A stretch of DNA of 64,000 nt from CAWBOY01 sp963790585 (GCA_963790585.1 CAWBOY010000002.1:868001-932000), one strand, 5' to 3'; shown: positions 17,435-27,415, numbered from the stretch's first letter. Translations and numbers: made by a program. Notes: generated from the letters alone by a model not told the origin.

Positions 17435-18000
17435 TAGCTCGGCACTCCGGCGGCGAGATGGCGAATGAGCGCCGTCGCTACATCGACTCCGACGGGTGGC
17501 ACAGACATTCCTGTCTGTGCCGGAACCGACGAATGTGCCTTTTGCTGCACAGACAGGAATGTCTGTGCCACCCATCCCAGGTCGGCTGGCGCGTGCATTA
17601 GTTCGGCACTCCGGCGGCGAGATGGTCGTGGCCGGGGTCGGTACTCCGACCCCGGTTTAGCCCAAGCTTCTTCTGAGAACCGGGGTCGGAGAACCGACCC
17701 CAGCCACGACCCGAATGTGCCTTTTGCTGCACAGACAGGAATGTCTGTGCCACCCATCCGAGGTCGGCTGGCGCGTGCATTAGTTCGGCACTCCGGCGGC
17801 GAGATGGCGAATGAGCGCCGTCGCTACATCGACTCCGACGGGTGGCACAGACATTCCTGTCTGTGCCGGAACCGACGAATGTGCCTTTTGCTGCACAGAC
17901 AGGAATGTCTGTGCCACCCGTCCCAGGTCGGCTGGCGCGTGCATTAGCTCGGCACTCCGGCGGCGAGATGGCGAATGAGCGCCGTCGCTACATCGACTCC
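17411..18000. repeat. Quadruplicated RimK-like/CitG-like junction with interleaved palindromes
   Basis: An 80-base segment occurs at 17411-17490, 17757-17836 and 17921-18000 (all complete) and truncated at 17575-17624. Start-to-start distances are 164, 182 and 164. It holds the last codons and stop of the RimK-like gene and the ATG and first codons of the CitG-like gene. Between copies 1-2 and 3-4 lie 84-base spacers that are almost identical and are built as a hairpin of GGTGGCACAGACATTCCTG type inverted halves. Between copies 2-3 the spacer carries an 85-base palindrome of the GGGTCGG family (17625-17709) replacing part of it. The outer copies are the functional gene ends. Confidence 0.9.
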
Positions 18001-18805
18001 GGTGGCCGGCGCCAAAGCGCGCCATCCTGGGACGGCGTTGACTTCCAGCACGTACCATTCGCCCTCGGGGCCGCGCAGCAGATCGACGCCGGCAACCGTC
18101 ACACCCACCGCAGCGGCAGCACGAAGCGCGAGCTTTGTTTCGTCCGGCCCGATCCGAACAGCGCGGGCCCTGCCTCCCTGGGCGACGTTGGTCCGCCAAT
18201 CGTCGTGCGCAGTGTCGCTCCATGGCGGCTAGAACTTCACAATTGAGGATGAATACGCGCAAATCCCATCCGGAATGTCTTATGAATTTTTGCAGATAGA
18301 GAATGGCACCGATCCGCTCGAGTGTGCGAAAGGTCCGCCAGGCTACTTCGTCATCGCTCACGCGGACCATGCCGCGCCCTTCAGAGCCGAAGATCGGCTT
18401 GACCACCACGTCGCCGCCGAGCGCGGCAAAGGCAGTCTGGGCGGCGTCGGCGTCCTGGCAGACGATCGTCGGTGGAACGCGCAGGCCAGCAGCATCGAGG
18501 AGTGACGATGTCAGGTATTTATCGACGCACGTTTCCAGAACGCGCGGCGGATTGAGGATCTTCATTCCCCGGGCCTGGGCCCGATGCAACAGATCCATGC
18601 GAAAGACGACTTGTTCCAGCGACCCCGGCGGCATCGTGCGGACGATCAGACAGTCATAACCGGCGAGATCGTAGCCGCAAATGCCAGCGCCGGCGCTGAG
18701 GCGGCGAAAGTCAAGCAATTCCGTTCGATGGCCAAGCTCCGCGGCGGCGCGGGCGAGGTCTTGCACATGCCAACCGGCTCCGCCCGACAGAATGCCGAAG
18801 CGCAT
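17944..18805 (-). CDS. RimK-like ATP-grasp ligase, +1 frameshift
   Basis: About 286 residues once one extra base near 18222 is read through. It starts MRFGILSGGAGWHVQDLARA (ATG 18805, overlapping the mch stop as TAATG). The ATP-grasp core is plain: DKYLTSSLLDAAGLRVPPTI, GGDVVVKPIFGSEGRGMVR, YLQKFIRHSGWDLRVFIL. After the shift it reads DDWRTNVAQGGRARAVRI and VAGVDLLRGPEGEWYVLEVN, then AVPGWRALAPATGVD, which are the usual metal-binding and substrate ends. Family members add glutamate or alpha-ligated groups to cofactors; in archaea a RimK-like enzyme (MptN) glutamylates tetrahydromethanopterin. Position between mch and the CitG-like gene supports an H4MPT-modifying role. Confidence 0.85.
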
Positions 18806-19764
18806 TAGCTCGCGCCTCCGCCGAAAAACGATTTGCGGAGTATATCAACCTCGATTTGGCCAAATGCGAAGGAATTGCCCGAGGTGCAATTTTGGAACAC
18901 GATCCGGGCCGGGGAGAACAACATTGGATCGATTTTGTAAAAGTCGCCCCCGGCCGCGTGAAAGATCGCGGCGAACGGCTGCCCGTAGGCGGCCGATGAC
19001 GAGGCCGGCACTTTTGGGCCAATCGAGGCGAGCGCGGCATCCTCGGCGCGGACTGTTAGCACAACCTGGCTGCCGTAGAGAATTGCGTCGTTTGAGCGGC
19101 CAATCGCCGTGATCGTATCGGGCGACGTGGGCGGCAACGGCGCGACGCCAAAGCCGGAAACGACTTGATTCAAATCGAATTTCAATTCATCGAGTTTGTG
19201 CAACGCCGTTTCGACGGAACGGGCGACGATTTGCAGCAAGCCTGCCTGACTCGTCGTCGGCGCGACCAGGAGCGTGATCTGCTCAGCGGGCCGATTCAGT
19301 TTCTTGGCGAGTTCCGCGATCACCTCGTCGTTCGGAAGCTTGCTCGCCTCTAAACAACCGACTACATGGTCCGGCGTTTCACGGCCCGGGATGCGATCAA
19401 ACAGCTGTTCCTTGCCATAAGCCGCTCGCATCGGGCCTGAACCCATCGCGAAATACTTTCCATGTGCGATTTGCCAGCCGGCGTATTGCGACGCCATGCA
19501 CGCCCGCACCGGCTGATCCGAGACGACTTGGACCATCGGCATGTCTGTGCCGGATCGAGGCGGCAAGAGCGACACTTCCGCAAGGTCGGCCAGGCAAATC
19601 CGCGCAAGGAACAGGCCGACACGCATTCCTCCCACGGCGTTGACGCCGCAGTCGAGGACGCGTGCGCCGCCGATCGTGTGAACGTCGACGCGCAAGTCGT
19701 CGGCGTTGCGGATGATCTCGTCGACTACTCGGCTTGCGCGCTCGTTCAAGGTAGGTGCCGTCAT
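18805..19764 (-). CDS. mch: Methenyltetrahydromethanopterin cyclohydrolase
   Basis: A 319-residue protein, normal length for Mch. It hydrolyses 5,10-methenyl-H4MPT to formyl-H4MPT in the archaeal-type formaldehyde oxidation/C1 route that planctomycetes share with methylotrophs. Recognisable parts are RVLDCGVNAVGGMRVGLFLA, PVRACMASQYAGWQI, YFAMGSGPMRAAYG, VVGCLEASKLP, LLVAPTTSQAGLLQIVARSVETALH, and the C-terminal FHAAGGDFYKIDPMLFSPA, all hallmarks of the family. The start at 19764 lies 15 bases after the end of the zinc-ribbon gene; its stop is coupled to the RimK-like gene. The enzyme is cytoplasmic. Confidence 0.97.
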   Translation of the reverse strand: MTAPTLNERASRVVDEIIRNADDLRVDVHTIGGARVLDCGVNAVGGMRVGLFLARICLADLAEVSLLPPRSGTDMPMVQVVSDQPVRACMASQYAGWQIAHGKYFAMGSGPMRAAYGKEQLFDRIPGRETPDHVVGCLEASKLPNDEVIAELAKKLNRPAEQITLLVAPTTSQAGLLQIVARSVETALHKLDELKFDLNQVVSGFGVAPLPPTSPDTITAIGRSNDAILYGSQVVLTVRAEDAALASIGPKVPASSSAAYGQPFAAIFHAAGGDFYKIDPMLFSPARIVFQNCTSGNSFAFGQIEVDILRKSFFGGGAS

Positions 19765-19779
19765 GCGAAGTCCAAAAAA

Positions 19780-20232
19780 TCAAGAAGCCAGCGAACGACC
19801 GACAACGACGCCGAGACCAAAAGCAAGGGCGAGCAAAATTAGCACGGTAACAGTCAAAACGGCGACCCGCGCAGGCGTGAGCACTACGCCCGGAGGGGGC
19901 CTACGGCGCACGGTGAGTATTGACAGGCACAACATCAATGTTCAGCGGTTCAGGCTCCGCCGCGACCGTCGTGCGCCCAGAGGCTCACGCGCCCGGATCG
20001 GCTCCGGCACCTGAAAATCGCTGCGCTCGAACGGATTGGTCTGAACAGGCTCGACGACCTTCTTCGCTTGAAGTGCCGGCTGACCTGCTGCTGGCGGCGA
20101 CAAATCGGGATCATCCGCGTGCGGGACCTTCAGAGCGCGCTTACAGGCCGGACAAAGAACGACCGAACCCGCTTTGCGGCGGGCGATGCCCATAAGCTGG
20201 CTGCAGTTTTGGCAACGAAATCGAATCGGCAT
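19780..20232 (-). CDS. Zinc-ribbon membrane protein, two compensating frameshifts
   Basis: A protein of about 150 residues starting at ATG 20232 (MPIRFRCQNCSQLMGIARRK). Two CxxC knuckles (CQNC and CPAC) make a zinc ribbon; a Pro/Gln-rich region follows. The frame then breaks near 19968 (one base short) and near 19918 (one base extra), and the tail continues as PPPGVVLTPARVAVLTVT and then LILLALAFGLGVVVGRSLAS, a single C-terminal transmembrane helix. Such zinc-ribbon/TM proteins are common in planctomycetes and have no assigned reaction. It is first in the mch operon. Upstream bases to 20343 are a continuous frame but show no coding pattern. Confidence 0.65.
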
Positions 20233-20420
20233 TGGCCCCGCGCTCCCGACGTTGCATTCTTGACGATGCGTGTTGCTCGTATTCTCTTCCGATTTGGTGC
20301 GTATTTCAACCGATACTTGACGGCAGACTCGTTTTAGAGCCACAATGAAGCGTCTCCTGCTGTGCCAACCTGCCGTGTGATCTGATCGATGAAGACGACC
20401 GAAGCGTTGCGAACGGAGCG

Positions 20421-22917
20421 ATGAAAATGCTGAAGTATTGCCGCCTCCCGTGTTTTGCTATATCCCTGGCCGTTTTTGTAGCAATTTCGGAAGAACCAGT
20501 TCAGGCCGATCTCATTTACCTGAAAGACGGCACCGTCCTCAACGGAACTCTTCGCCGCGAGGGGAAAGAGGAAGTCGATCCGAGCACCAAGGAACCCTTT
20601 TTTGTTCCCAAGGGCTTCTACATGGTCGATGAGGTGCCGCGGCGAATTTATTTCAGCCCAGCGCAGGTTCGGCTGGTCGAAGGGAAATCGCCGACAAAAA
20701 TGGAGGTGGCCGTCAATGACAAGCGCTTGGACCTGATCGGAGTGAACCCGATGCCGACCTTTGGCACGGTGGTTTCGGCCGAGGAGTGGAACGATAAATG
20801 GGAACGCAACATCGTCGTCGACAACGGCGTCCGCCAGGTCAAACTGCCACAAAGAGTGTCTGTATTGTCGCCCTATCACTCTTACGTCGATTGTACGAAA
20901 TTCGTTGCCTGGACAAGCCTGTACTTAACGCGGGAAATGAACCCGAAAAGCGTTCTCGCGATGCTGAAGACACACACCAAATACAAACCAGCGAAAGACG
21001 AAGCGCCTGCGAAAACCTTGGACAAGAGGTTGAAGATCTGTGACTTCCTCGTCCAGACGGGATGGTTGGACGAAGCGGAGCGCGAGCTAGGCCGCATCGA
21101 CGAGGAGATTCCAGGCTTCACGGAGAAGATTGAATCGGTCCGGGCGGCTCTCGGCGCTGTGCAAGCGCGTGAGGGCGTCGAGGAAATCAAACGGCTCATC
21201 GTCGGCGGCCAGCGCGATCGAGCCCGAAAGCTCTTGGATACCTATTTCATCAAATACGCCGGGGCGACACCGCCACCGGGCGATTGGCTCGAGCCGCCTG
21301 ATCGGCGTGGATAAAGCCCCACCGCGAGTTTACGCAGACGAAAAAACGTCCTCCGAGATGAGCGAGCTGAAGTCGGACTTGAAGACGATCGCGGACCGCC
21401 AGGCGCAGATAACGAAATACCTCGCCGCTTTGCCGAATGAACTCAAGCCGGACTCTCCGGACCGTGAGACGCTTTTGGCGATGGCAAAATCAATCCAAGA
21501 GGAATTACATCCCGACGCCATCAGCCGGCTCGAAACATTTCTTGGCCAGGCCGCCCAGGCGGAACGGCAGAAGGCGGCGGGGAAGAAACCGGACTTATCA
21601 GCCGATCAGCTTTTATCCCTGGCGGCCACAGGCTGGTTGCTCGGCGACGTCTCGGCTGAGACCAAGCCGGAGGTCGCGCTGCGCGTCTGGCGAGCGCGGC
21701 AACTCGTTCTGGATTACCAGCGCGAACCGTCGAGCCGGAAACGGAAGGAGATTCTCGCGGCCTATCAAAAGGACAAGGCCCCGTCGCTGACGATCGATGA
21801 GATTGCTCGCTTGATTCCTTTTCTGCCACCTCCGGAGCTTGGCGAAATTCAGGAAGGCATGATGCAGCGCGTCCTCGGCGAAGGAAGGTCGGCCGTCGGC
21901 TATCTTGTGCAGCTTCCACCCGAATATCGGCCCAGCCGGGCGTATCCCGTTCTCATGGTCCTGCACGCTTCGGAAGAAAAGGTGACCGACACACTAAAAC
22001 GCTTCGCCCCGATGGCCGCCGATCAAGGATATATCCTCGTCGCGCCGGAATGGAATACGGGCTTTTCGGGAAGCTATGGCTTCACGAACAAGGAACATAA
22101 CACTGTGCTCGAAACGCTTGGCGACCTGCGTCGACGCTATAACGTCGATTCCGACCGCGTCTTCCTCTTTGGCTTGCGCCAGGGAGGCTTGATGGCCTGG
22201 GATGTTGGTCAAGCCCATCCGGATCTCTTCGCCGGCATCATGCCGATGGGTGCCGGGCCGGAGATGTTTGTGAAGAGTTATTATCGCAATGCTCAATACC
22301 TGCCGTTTTACGTGGTCACGGGAGATAAGACCGGGGCTCCAAACAAGGATACGCGCGACCTGTTTGAGATCTGGTGTACGCGCGGCTATCCGTCGATCTG
22401 GGTGCAATACAAGGGCCGGGCGGCTGAATGGTTTGGCGGCGAGCTGCCGAACCTCTTCGATTGGATGCGCGATAAACGCCGGGCTTTCCCGTCGCGCCAG
22501 CTTGGAACAGACGGCAATCGCACCAATCTAGGAAACGAATTCACCACCATGCGGCAAGGGGACAAGAGCTTTTATTGGCTCGCGACCGATGAGATCAGCG
22601 AACGCAGCGTCAACACCGCAACAGGCTGGCGGCCACAAGTTTCGCCGGCCATGCTTCACGCCCGCATCGATCCCTCTACCAATGTGATTACGCTAGCCAT
22701 CCACGGCGTCAAAAAAGTTACCATTTGGCTCGGCCGCACGCCCAAGGGCGAGAACATGGTCGATTTCGAGAAGCCGGTCACCGTCCGCGTGGCGACGGCC
22801 GTACTGTGGAACAACAAGAAGGTAATTCCAAGTCTGGAGACGATGCTGGAAGACCTCTATCAACGCGGCGATCGGCAGCGCTCGTTCATGGCGCGGCTGG
22901 ATCTGACGTTGCAGTAA
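20421..22917 (+). CDS. Exported esterase-like protein with alpha/beta hydrolase domain, +1 frameshift
   Basis: Two frames join by removing one base near 21308 to give about 830 residues. The start MKMLKYCRLPCFAISLAVFVAIS is a signal peptide. Residues 30-290 (ADLIYLKDGTVLNGTLRREG and TPKSVLAMLKTH-type helices) are a planctomycete-specific N-terminal region that follows gene neighbours of TPR or tool-like proteins. The C-terminal half (VLMVLHASEEKVTDTLKRFA, VAPEWNTGFSGSYGFTNKEHNTVLETLGDLRRRYNVD) has the layout of PHB-depolymerase/feruloyl-esterase-like hydrolases. In the nucleophile position FLFGLRQGGLMAWD reads G-x-R-Q-G, not G-x-S-x-G, so activity is doubtful. A second domain, beta-rich, closes the protein. 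It probably acts in the periplasm. Confidence 0.75.
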
Positions 22918-23364
22918 CGTTGGATCCACATTTAATGCAGCTGGCTTATTTCCTCGGCCCCTACGCGCTTACTTCGAGCCTGTGACTTTATCCTAGCCCC
23001 CTGCTGTTTGGGTCCGATGAGTCAGGCGGGTCGGCAGCGAGCCGCGACCGGGCGTAGCGGCAGAGGAGATAACGATCTACACGCCGGAGCAATCGACAAC
23101 AGCACAGTAGGAGTCAAGCCACGAGCCGAAGCCGATGCGACGAAAGGGTACAGCGGCCCTGGCGGCTTGGCGCGAACGTATGGGACAAGCCCTGAGCAAA
23201 ATGATCTACGTTCACATCTCTACATGCGCGGATCGGGAAAAACGTCCCTTCGATGCGCAGCATCAATTCTCCCGTGTCCTCGCGTCGCCGCGCCCTTACA
23301 ATAGACACGGCATCCGGGTAGTGCTTCTTACTTCCCCGGCCGAAGTGAATTTAGGAGACCGGTG
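22918..23364. other. Intergenic region with a weak small-protein candidate
   Basis: About 447 bases between two exported-protein genes. In one plus-strand frame, EEITIYTPEQSTTAQ (from 23065) is followed by a stop at about 23107 and then, in the same frame, by a start giving MRRKGTAALAAWRERMGQAL (23135). This could be a small broken gene, but nothing familiar is encoded. No palindromic repeat was noticed. Confidence 0.35.
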
Positions 23365-25098
23365 ATGACTCCCGTTCCGCAATCGACAGACTTGGCAGAA
23401 ACCGCGCCGGCGCCTGCTCCATCCAGAGGCCTATCTTCACGTTTATTGATCCTGCTTATCCTTTTTCCTGTCGTTGGAGCCGTTTTGTTGACGATTTACG
23501 CGGGTATACTTACGGCGAAGGCAGGCGCATGGACCTTTTACGCGCCGAACTTCACGAATAGCAAGGCAGAAGCTTTATCTTTATACGCACCGAACTTCAC
23601 AAATAGCGCGGACAGAGACGACGCCCCTGAATTCACCGGCGGTACCGCCTGGCTCAACACCGCCGGACCGATCCGTATCAAAGATCTACGAGGCAAAGTT
23701 GTCGTTCTCGATTTCTGGACCTTCTGCTGCATTAATTGCATTCATACTCTGCCCGATCTCGCCAAGCTCGAGAAAAAATATCCCAATGAACTCGTCATCA
23801 TCGGCGTTCATTCCGCGAAATTCGAAAAGGAAAAGTCTACCGAAGCGATCCGCAAGGCGATCTTGCGTTACGAGATCAGCCATCCTGTCGTCAACGACTC
23901 CGAGCGTCGCATCTGGGATGCCTATGGCGTCGAGTCGTGGCCGACGTTGTATTTGATCGACCCGGAGGGAAAGATCGTTGCCCGCGGTGCCGGCGAAGGT
24001 CTCTATGAGCCGCTGGATAAAGCGATCGAGAAGCTCATCAAAGAAGCCAAGGAGAAGAAGACGCTCGACACCAAGCCACGCAAGTTCGAGCTGGCCCGCC
24101 GGCAAGAGAATGGCCAGAGTCCGCTCTTTTTCCCGGGCAAAGTTCTCGCCGACGCCGCAAGCAAACGGCTCTTCATTGCTGACAGCACGCATCACCGCAT
24201 CGTCGTCACCGATCTCGACGGCAAGAAGCTCGCCGTCTGCGGCATGGGTGAGCCGGGCTACGTCGATGGCACGTTCGACAAAGCTCAGTTCGACGACCCT
24301 CAGGGGATGGCTCTCAAAGGTGAAACTCTCTACGTCGCGGATCGCAAGAATCACTTGATCCGCGCCCTCGACCTCAAGGCTCAAACAGTCAAGACGATCG
24401 CCGGCACTGGAAAGCAGGGTCGCGAGCGCGAGTTTTCCGGGCCGCCGCTCGGCGTCGGGCTCAATAGTCCCTGGGATCTGCTGCTCCACGGCAACACACT
24501 GTTCATCGCGATGGCCGGACATCACCAAATCTGGACGCTCGATCTTGGTAAGAATCTTCTAGGCAACTACGCCGGTACAGGCCGAGAGGACATCAAAGAC
24601 GGACCGTTGGGTTTCGCCAATTTCGCTCAGCCAAGCGGTCTGGCAACGGACGGCAAAAATCTGTATGTGGCCGACAGCGAAGTCAGCTCGGTGCGCTCCG
24701 TGCCTCTTGACGGCAAGGGCGATGTCAATACGCTGGTCGGCCGCGGCCTTTTTGATTTCGGCGACAAAGACGGCGTCGGCGATAAGGTTCGGCTACAACA
24801 TGCCCTCGGCCTCGCCTGGTACGAAGGCAAAATCTATATAGCGGATACTTATAACAGCAAAATCAAGACGCTCCAGCCGGCCCGCCGCGAATGCGCGACC
24901 TACCTCGGCGGCGAACCGGAAGGCTGGCTAACTAGCCCGCTCTTCAACGAGCCGGGCGGCCTAAGCATCGCCGACGGCAAGCTCTACGTGGCCGACACCA
25001 ACGCCCATCGCATCCGCGTCGTCGATCTCAAGACGAAGGCCATATCTACCCTGAAATTGCAAGGCGTCGAAGCGCCAAAGGTTGCCGTGGGATCGTAA
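23365..25098 (+). CDS. Membrane-anchored thioredoxin-NHL repeat protein
   Basis: About 577 residues from ATG 23365, seven bases after AGGAGA. Residues 25-50 form one transmembrane anchor (LLILLILFPVVGAVLLTIYAG). A thioredoxin-fold domain follows (residues about 95-230): VVLDFWTFCCINCIHTLPDL has the redox CxxC (C-I-N-C), then VNDSERRIWDAYGVESWPTLYLIDPEG with the cis-Pro. From about residue 265 come NHL beta-propeller blades (GKVLADAASKRLFIADSTHHRIVVTDLDG; LYVADSEVSSVRSV; LYVADTNAHRIRVVDL). The layout is that of NHLRC2-type proteins. It lies directly upstream of a DsbD-like gene, suggesting it works with extracytoplasmic thiol exchange. The linker contains YAPNFTNS twice, 15 residues apart. Confidence 0.9.
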   Translation: MTPVPQSTDLAETAPAPAPSRGLSSRLLILLILFPVVGAVLLTIYAGILTAKAGAWTFYAPNFTNSKAEALSLYAPNFTNSADRDDAPEFTGGTAWLNTAGPIRIKDLRGKVVVLDFWTFCCINCIHTLPDLAKLEKKYPNELVIIGVHSAKFEKEKSTEAIRKAILRYEISHPVVNDSERRIWDAYGVESWPTLYLIDPEGKIVARGAGEGLYEPLDKAIEKLIKEAKEKKTLDTKPRKFELARRQENGQSPLFFPGKVLADAASKRLFIADSTHHRIVVTDLDGKKLAVCGMGEPGYVDGTFDKAQFDDPQGMALKGETLYVADRKNHLIRALDLKAQTVKTIAGTGKQGREREFSGPPLGVGLNSPWDLLLHGNTLFIAMAGHHQIWTLDLGKNLLGNYAGTGREDIKDGPLGFANFAQPSGLATDGKNLYVADSEVSSVRSVPLDGKGDVNTLVGRGLFDFGDKDGVGDKVRLQHALGLAWYEGKIYIADTYNSKIKTLQPARRECATYLGGEPEGWLTSPLFNEPGGLSIADGKLYVADTNAHRIRVVDLKTKAISTLKLQGVEAPKVAVGS

Positions 25099-25133
25099 GG
25101 GTTTTTAATATCGACTGCCTGAGGACCGAGCGG

Positions 25134-27273
25134 ATGCGCAAACTTGTATCGCTATTTCTCGCCGTCGCGCTCTGCGCTCCTGGCGACCTCGCCCGTGCTG
25201 GCGCAAGGGAAACAACGCTCGCTCAACGAGCGCACCCTTTTGGAACGGATCAAATTTGGGATCGCGCTGTCGCAGTACGATCCCTTCCAAACTGCCGACG
25301 CGCCAACGTCGAAATGGATCTATGATCCCGCGTCTGGCGTCGACGTCGCCGTTCGTGACAAGCCATGGCCTCAGAACCAATGGCATTTCAATCGCGGCGA
25401 AGCTTTCACACTCACGATCACCGGCACTCCGGGAAAGGGCTACCACACCTATCCCTTCACACGGCGGACCGCGAATCAGGAAGAATCGGGTCTAAATCAA
25501 ATCAAGTTCGAGCCGATCGACGGAGTGAACAAGGTCGGCGCGCTCTATGAACGCGATCCCCATTTCGCCAAAGAGGAAACAAGCGGCATCGTCTTGGAGC
25601 ATAAAGACTTCTTTGAGATCTCACAGGACTTCATAATTGGACCGACAACTTCTTTGGGCGAAAAAATACTTCGCTTTGAGATTCGTCTCCAAGTCTGTGA
25701 CGAACACAATTGCCTGCCGGGTGTGCTCAAATTTGCTGTACCCTTCGTCGTAGTCCCCGAGCCGATCGAGGCCCCAGGCGTCAACACCATCGCCGTTTTG
25801 CCGCCCGCCGCAGTCCGGGGAGGGGGCGACAAACCGATCGAGGTCGTGCCGATACCGGATAGTGTGCGCAACGTATTGGGGACAGACCCCGTGAGCGCCT
25901 CAGCGCCGCAAGAAGGCGCTCTCAGCGGCACGGACAATGTGTGGATCCTGATTTTCACCACCATGGGCTATGCCCTCGTCATGCTGTTCACGCCCTGCGT
26001 CTTCCCGATGATTCCGGTGACGGTCAGCTTTTTCCTGCATCAGGCGGAGAAGAAACACGGTAGCGCGGTGCCATTGGCGCTGGTCTATTCCGGCACGATC
26101 GTCGGCTTGCTGACGCTCGCGGTCCTCTCGCTAGGGTCGGTCATCATCGCTTTGGCGAGTCAGGTTTGGCTCAATCTGGCGTTCGGCCTTTTGCTCATGA
26201 CGTTCGCGCTGAGCCTATTTGGTATGTTCGAGATCGAGTTGCCGAGTTTCCTGACGCGCTTCACCTCAGCCCATGAGGGCAAGGGCGGACTGATCGGGGC
26301 ATTCTTCATGGCCCTGACCTTTACCATCACGAGCTTTACCTGCACGGGGCCGCTACTTGGCGTCGTCCTCGCCCCGGCGGCGCAGGCGAGTTTTGGCTTC
26401 GCTAAATTGCTGCTCATCGCGCTCAGCTATTCCATTACCTTCGCCGCACCCTTTTTCCTGCTGGCGCTCTTCCCAGGAATGCTCAAGCAACTGCCCAAGA
26501 GCGGCGGTTGGCTCAATGCCGTCAAGGTGGTGATGGGCTTTCTCGAAGTTGCCTTCGCCTTCAAATTTCTCGGTATCGCCGACGCCGGGCTATTCCCCGG
26601 CAATCCGCGCCTCTTCACCTACGACACCGTGCTTTGTGCCTGGATGGCGCTTTCGGTCGCGTGTGGGCTCTACTTGTTGGGCTTCATCCGCCTACCGAAT
26701 GACACGCCCTTGTCGAGTGTCGGCGTGCCGCGACTGATGATGGCCATTCTGCTTTTCGCACTGACGATTTACATGGCCCCGGCTCTGTGGAAGCAAAATC
26801 CCAAGGGGATGGTCGGTGAATTCATTGTGTCCTATTTGCCCAAAGACGCGGGCGACGAAGGCTGGTACCTCGATTACGATGTGGCACGGGAGAAAGCGAT
26901 AAAAGAGAATAAGCCTCTATTTATAGACTTCACCGGCGTCAATTGCCAAAACTGCCGCTGGAACGAACTCAACGTCTTCAGTCTCCCTGCCGTCAAGGAC
27001 GAGCTGAAGAACTATGTGCTCGTGCGCATTTATACAGACATCGTTCCCGATCCCAAGCTCGCGGCCGCCGCCGCGTTCGAGAAGGGCGATCGGAACCGCG
27101 AAATACAAGGCAAGACGTTTGGTTCTGTCGTTCTACCCCTCTACGTCGTCTTTGTGCCGGACCGCGACAAGGCCGAGGTCGATGGTACGTTGCAAGGCAA
27201 GGAACTCGCTCGCCACGAGGGGATCATAAACAACGCCACGGCTTTCGTGCAGAAGGTATTGAAAAGCCGCTGA
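25134..27273 (+). CDS. dsbD: DsbD-like thiol:disulfide interchange protein, +1 frameshift in signal peptide
   Basis: About 713 residues. The start at 25134 gives MRKLVSLFLAVAL and, after one extra base near 25176, LLATSPVLAQGKQRSLNE, restoring a signal peptide. The N-terminal domain (residues about 60-260) is the DsbD-alpha-like beta-sandwich (VCDEHNCLPGVLKFAVPF). Eight hydrophobic helices follow, with CVFPMIPVTV and TFTITSFTCTGPLLGVVL carrying the two cysteines that pass electrons through the membrane. The C-terminal thioredoxin domain has FTGVNCQNCRWNE (CxxC). It moves electrons from cytoplasmic thioredoxin to envelope substrates. The NHL-thioredoxin gene 35 bases upstream is a natural partner. 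Confidence 0.88.
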
Positions 27274-27299
27274 CGAAGACGCGGAAGTGACAATGTTTT

Positions 27300-27378
27300 G
27301 GCGAGCCGGGAGCGTCAGCGAGCGGAGCGCGTTACGCTTACTCTGATTTTCTCCGGGAGCTTACGCTCCCGGCTCGCC
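27300..27378. repeat. Palindromic repeat, GAGCCGGGAGCGT family, copy 2
   Basis: Arms at 27300-27327 and 27351-27378 are inverted and share the core GCGAGCCGGGAGCGTMAGC with the copy at 8095-8173. It separates the DsbD-like gene from the CNNM-like gene and stops before the AGGAGG of the latter. Confidence 0.85.
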
Positions 27379-27415
27379 AGGACAGGCGCATCAGCCTCGA
27401 CACAGGAGGGTAGCT

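Noticed and set aside
17411..18000. CRISPR-like array
   Set aside because: The repeats are 80 bases with long, nearly identical spacers and are gene ends; no cas gene is present.
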